This document shows, one piece after another, positions 61,627 to 64,000 of a DNA stretch of 64,000 nt. Every line of letters starts with the position of its first letter. Within the stretch, counting starts at the first letter, position 1. Position numbers and translations under genes: made by a program. The notes beneath the pieces are model-generated. The model was not told where the DNA came from. It worked only from the letters and a program-made list of their open reading frames with translations, and ran no database searches. The stretch comes from Castellaniella sp049673105 (lineage in GTDB: Bacteria; Pseudomonadota; Gammaproteobacteria; Burkholderiales; Burkholderiaceae_B), in contig NZ_JBATXG010000015.1 of NCBI RefSeq assembly GCF_049673105.1, positions 85,487 through 149,486 of the forward strand, in the 5' to 3' direction.

Positions 61627-63102
61627 TTATAGCAGCACCAGGTCGTATTGTTCCTGCCCATAGCCGGCTTCCACCGCCAGCGAGATCGGCTTGCCGACGA
61701 AATCGCCCAGCATCGCCAGGTGCTGGCTTTCTTCTTCCAGGAACAGATCGATCACGGCCTGGGACGCGACAATGCGGAATTCTTTGGGGTCGAACTGACG
61801 GGCTTCGCGCAGAATTTCCCGCAGAATTTCATAGCACAGCGTACGCGCCGTGCGCACCGATCCCCGCGATTGGCACGTGGGGCAGGGTTCGCAGAGCTGA
61901 TGGGCCAGGGAATCCCTGGTGCGTTTGCGCGTCATTTCCACCAAGCCCAGTTGGCTGAAGCCGCTGACCGTCACGCGTGTGCGATCAGGCGCCAGTGCCT
62001 TATGCAGTTCGGCCAGCACGGATGCCTGATGCCCGGCATCGTCCATATCAATGAAATCCAGCACGATGATGCCGCCCAGATTGCGCAGGCGCAGTTGCCG
62101 GGCGATGGCGATGGCCGCTTCCAGGTTGGTCTTGAAGATCGTGTCGTCGAAATTGCGCCCGCCCACATAGCCGCCGGTATTGACGTCCACCGTCGTCAGC
62201 GCTTCGGTCTGATCGATGATCAGATAGCCGCCGGACTTCAGATCCACCCGGCGCGACAGGGCGCGCGCGATTTCCTCATCCACATTGGCCGTGTCGAACA
62301 GCGGGCGGTTGCCGCTGTAGTGGTGGATGCGCTCGACGACGGACGGTGTGTAGCGCTGAGCCCAGGCGATCAGTTCCTGGGTGACGCTGCGGGAATCCAC
62401 GGTAATGCTGCCGGTGTCCGGGGTCGCCATATCGCGTAGCACCCGCTGGGCCAGGGTCAGTTCGATATAGACGGGAGAAGGCGCCGGCACCTTGCGGATC
62501 CGGTCCTGGATATTGTCCCAGAGCGTTCGCAGATAGCGGATATCGGCGACCAATTCCTCGTCGCTGGCGCCCTCGGCCTGAGTACGCACGATAAAGCCGC
62601 CGGGTTCATCGGTCGGTCGCAAGGCCAGAATGCGCTGGCGCAGGGCCTCGCGCTCGGTTTCGTCGCCGATGCGCTGCGAAATGCCGATATGAGGTTCATG
62701 CGGCAGGTAGACCAGCATGCGACCGGCAATGCTGATGTGCGTCGACAGGCGGGCGCCCTTGGTGCCGATGGGGTCCTTGATGACCTGCACCAGCAACGGC
62801 TGACCTTCGAAGAGCAGCTTCTCGATAGGGGTCTGGAGATTATGTTCCCCGTTGCTGCGGGCATGGCGGTTCTGCCGCAGGTCGGCCACGTGGATGAAAG
62901 CGGCTCTTTCCTGGCCGATGTCCACGAACGCGCTTTGCATCCCCGGCAGCACCCGGGCGACCCGACCCAAATAGAGATTGCCCACGTGTCCGCGCTGGAT
63001 ACTGCGTTCTATATGAAGCTCTTGTGCCACGCCCTGGGCAGTCAGGGCCACACGGGTTTCGAAAGGGGTGACGTTGATCAGTATGTCTTCGTTAAGGGGC
63101 AT
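61627..63102 (-). CDS. rng: Ribonuclease G
   Basis: RNase G cuts the 5' end of 16S rRNA precursor and some mRNAs. The 491-residue protein (E. coli 489) has an S1 RNA-binding domain (GHVGNLYLGRVARVLPGMQSAFVDIG), the catalytic VDVNTGGYVGGRNF near residue 304 and VLDFIDMDD near 345 (two Mg-binding Asp), and the zinc-link CPTCQSRGSV. It lacks the long RNase E C-terminal tail. ATG 63102 gives MPLNEDILINVTP, as in relatives. It is transcribed away from the rRNA operon it helps to process. Confidence 0.96.
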   Translation of the reverse strand: MPLNEDILINVTPFETRVALTAQGVAQELHIERSIQRGHVGNLYLGRVARVLPGMQSAFVDIGQERAAFIHVADLRQNRHARSNGEHNLQTPIEKLLFEGQPLLVQVIKDPIGTKGARLSTHISIAGRMLVYLPHEPHIGISQRIGDETEREALRQRILALRPTDEPGGFIVRTQAEGASDEELVADIRYLRTLWDNIQDRIRKVPAPSPVYIELTLAQRVLRDMATPDTGSITVDSRSVTQELIAWAQRYTPSVVERIHHYSGNRPLFDTANVDEEIARALSRRVDLKSGGYLIIDQTEALTTVDVNTGGYVGGRNFDDTIFKTNLEAAIAIARQLRLRNLGGIIVLDFIDMDDAGHQASVLAELHKALAPDRTRVTVSGFSQLGLVEMTRKRTRDSLAHQLCEPCPTCQSRGSVRTARTLCYEILREILREARQFDPKEFRIVASQAVIDLFLEEESQHLAMLGDFVGKPISLAVEAGYGQEQYDLVLL

Positions 63103-63183
63103 GGATGAGCAGCCTGTTTGTTCTTGTTTACAAGGGGATTGCTCATTGGACTGTATCACCACCAAGGGATTTTCGCCCTGAAC

Positions 63184-63213
63184 TTGCACGCGGTAAAAAA
63201 GCTGTGCTATAGT
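63184..63213 (+). promoter_or_regulatory. Candidate rRNA promoter, distal
   Basis: TTGCAC at 63184-63189 and TATAGT at 63208-63213 with an 18-base spacer; TGC precedes the -10 box as an extended element. It points to the 16S gene. A 14-base palindrome CAGGGTTAACCCTG follows at 63238-63251. Confidence 0.55.
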
Positions 63214-63237
63214 TCGGTCTCTTCGCCGCCAGGCACC

Positions 63238-63251
63238 CAGGGTTAACCCTG
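63238..63251. repeat. 14-base palindrome in the rRNA upstream region
   Basis: CAGGGTTAACCCTG is a perfect palindrome about 25 bases past the distal candidate promoter, followed by TCCT-TTT-AGGA (63260-63270). It may be a protein-binding site or RNA hairpin. Confidence 0.4.
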
Positions 63252-63334
63252 AAGTCCTGTCCTTTTAGGATGGGGTCAGCCAGGCAGAAGTCATTGATTT
63301 GTAGGTGAAAAGCCCGATTGATGGCGGATGTGAG

Positions 63335-63357
63335 CGACGAAGATTCGGCTTCGGTCG
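63335..63357 (+). repeat. Hairpin between the first and second rRNA promoters
   Basis: CGACGAAG pairs with CTTC-G-GTCG with one bulged G and a six-base loop. No function is assigned. Confidence 0.3.
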
Positions 63358-63370
63358 AAGGCAGTCAGGT

Positions 63371-63399
63371 TTGACATTGAAATGCGGATGTGTTTTAAT
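63371..63399 (+). promoter_or_regulatory. Candidate rRNA promoter, middle
   Basis: A perfect TTGACA at 63371-63376, 17-base spacer, and TTTAAT at 63394-63399. Strong sigma-70 type match directed at the rRNA operon. Confidence 0.7.
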
Positions 63400-63495
63400 G
63401 GCGGGCTTCGGCGAGAGGATGAAGATCTTCGGTCAGATTGCTGCAGCGGTAGAGGTTTCGCCGGTTCGCCGGTTGTAAATTTCCCTGGCAGCGAC

Positions 63496-63524
63496 TTGAC
63501 AGGAAATAAAAACTTCTTCATAAT
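63496..63524 (+). promoter_or_regulatory. Candidate rRNA promoter, proximal
   Basis: A perfect TTGACA at 63496-63501, 17-base spacer with an A-rich centre, and CATAAT at 63519-63524. Transcription would start near 63531, giving a leader of about 260 bases before 16S. Confidence 0.8.
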
Positions 63525-63549
63525 CTCGTTTCTCTGCTTTACGCAGATT

Positions 63550-63562
63550 TGTTCTTTAAAAA
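63550..63562 (+). promoter_or_regulatory. boxA-like antitermination site in the rRNA leader
   Basis: TGTTCTTTAAAAA resembles the boxA consensus TGCTCTTTAACA, which recruits Nus factors to rRNA transcripts. It lies about 20 bases after the predicted start of the proximal promoter. Confidence 0.7.
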
Positions 63563-63745
63563 CTTAACAGCCGATAAGTGTGGGCGCTTGATAACAGGCA
63601 GCACAGCCCGGCGGTACGATGATTCTCACGAGTCTCGCACTGTTCGGAAATGCACACATGTTATACCAAGTGCTCACATAGATAGAAATGAAGAAGTAAG
63701 GTTAAAACCATACTTTGTCGTTTCTTTTGAGTGATGCATAGCGAA

Positions 63746-63781
63746 CGTAGCTTTCCATCCCTTCGGGGATAAGAAACTACG
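63746..63781 (+). ncRNA. Leader hairpin with UUCG tetraloop just before 16S rRNA
   Basis: CGTAG-c-TTTC-c-ATCCC(TTCG)GGGAT-aa-GAAA-CTACG forms a 14-pair stem closed by a C(UUCG)G tetraloop, ending 12 bases before the mature 16S 5' end. It is likely part of the precursor fold recognised during processing. Confidence 0.65.
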
Positions 63782-63793
63782 ATTACAGGAATT

Positions 63794-64000
63794 GAACTGA
63801 AGAGTTTGATCCTGGCTCAGATTGAACGCTAGCGGGATGCTTTACACATGCAAGTCGAACGGCAGCGCGAAGAAAGCTTGCTTTCTTTGGCGGCGAGTGG
63901 CGAACGGGTGAGTAATGTATCGGAACGTGCCCAGTAGCGGGGGATAACTGGCCGAAAGGTCAGCTAATACCGCATACGCCCTACGGGGGAAAGGGGGGGA
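63794..64000 (+). rRNA. rrs: 16S ribosomal RNA, 5' part, cut by window edge
   Basis: AGAGTTTGATCCTGGCTCAG, the universal 5' site, begins at 63801; by alignment to E. coli position 1 the mature end is about 63794. The V1 region (GAAGAAAGCTTGCTTTCTTTG) and the following GTATCGGAACGTGCCCAGTAGCG are typical of Alcaligenaceae. The first ~207 of about 1530 bases are present. Confidence 0.98.

Larger units (their letters stand above)
63103..63793. other. Intergenic region between rng and 16S rRNA (about 690 bases)
   Basis: This is the longest stretch without a protein gene. It contains three candidate + strand promoters, a palindrome, a hairpin, a boxA-like site and the pre-16S hairpin listed separately. 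GCGGATGTG occurs at about 63324 and 63384. Short open frames here have no coding character. No clear rng promoter is seen on the minus strand. Confidence 0.8.

Noticed and set aside
63549..63734. Short open frame in the rRNA leader
   Set aside because: It overlaps the boxA-like site and leader RNA and has no ribosome site.

Overview
This window is chromosomal DNA from a betaproteobacterium of the order Burkholderiales, most likely family Alcaligenaceae (Bordetella/Castellaniella-like). The evidence is the first ~200 bases of a 16S rRNA gene at the right end, high GC with strong third-position bias, and typical gene orders: xseB-ispA-dxs-folE2, rpsF-priB-rpsR-rplI-dnaB, alaC-hom-thrC and hpnCDE. 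I cannot fix the genus from sequence alone. The window is almost entirely coding, with about 60 genes. I see no insertion sequence, prophage, CRISPR array or tRNA gene.

Layout. 1-8.6 kb: a cut-off amino-acid binding protein, a LOG-family protein back-to-back with polA, a Na/phosphate cotransporter with htpX, a DMT exporter and a rhodanese. 8.8-14.3 kb: exonuclease VII small subunit, isoprenoid precursor genes ispA and dxs, folE2, then the S6-PriB-S18-L9 operon ending in a clear terminator. 14.4-23.6 kb: dnaB, a leftward operon (Mth938-like, peroxiredoxin, phoH, pdxA), and a rightward amino-acid operon (alaC, hom, thrC). 23.7-31.5 kb: a leftward squalene operon hpnC-hpnD-hpnE, then rightward alr, an SDR, radA, a TauE/SafE permease and the Kdo kinase kdkA. 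31.5-35.5 kb: a polyamine ABC transporter. 35.5-39.6 kb: a Pit phosphate transporter, a Tat-exported beta-carbonic anhydrase, rpiA, and phoU behind a good candidate PhoB promoter. 39.6-43.4 kb: YggX, dTDP-rhamnose genes rfbD/rfbB, and argA. 43.4-50.9 kb: hrpA and dnaE.

50.9-61.1 kb is the most accessory-looking part. It is a lipopolysaccharide-core type cluster of five rightward glycosyltransferases and two polysaccharide deacetylases, coupled by short overlaps to the end of dnaE. A YdcF protein and a GT9 heptosyltransferase face it, and the lipid A-core flippase msbA is adjacent. Together with kdkA and rfbBD this gives much of an LPS core assembly route.

61.2-64 kb: an orphan lipoprotein, RNase G, and a ~690-base rRNA promoter/leader region holding three candidate promoters, a boxA-like site and a UUCG hairpin before the 16S gene.

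I did not find a convincing new multi-gene system; most of the window is core genome. The observations most worth following are regulatory (the PhoB promoter of phoU, a terminator-like leader before alr, an S6:S18-type leader before rpsF, and genes whose -10 box abuts the start codon) plus the deacetylase/glycosyltransferase cluster.
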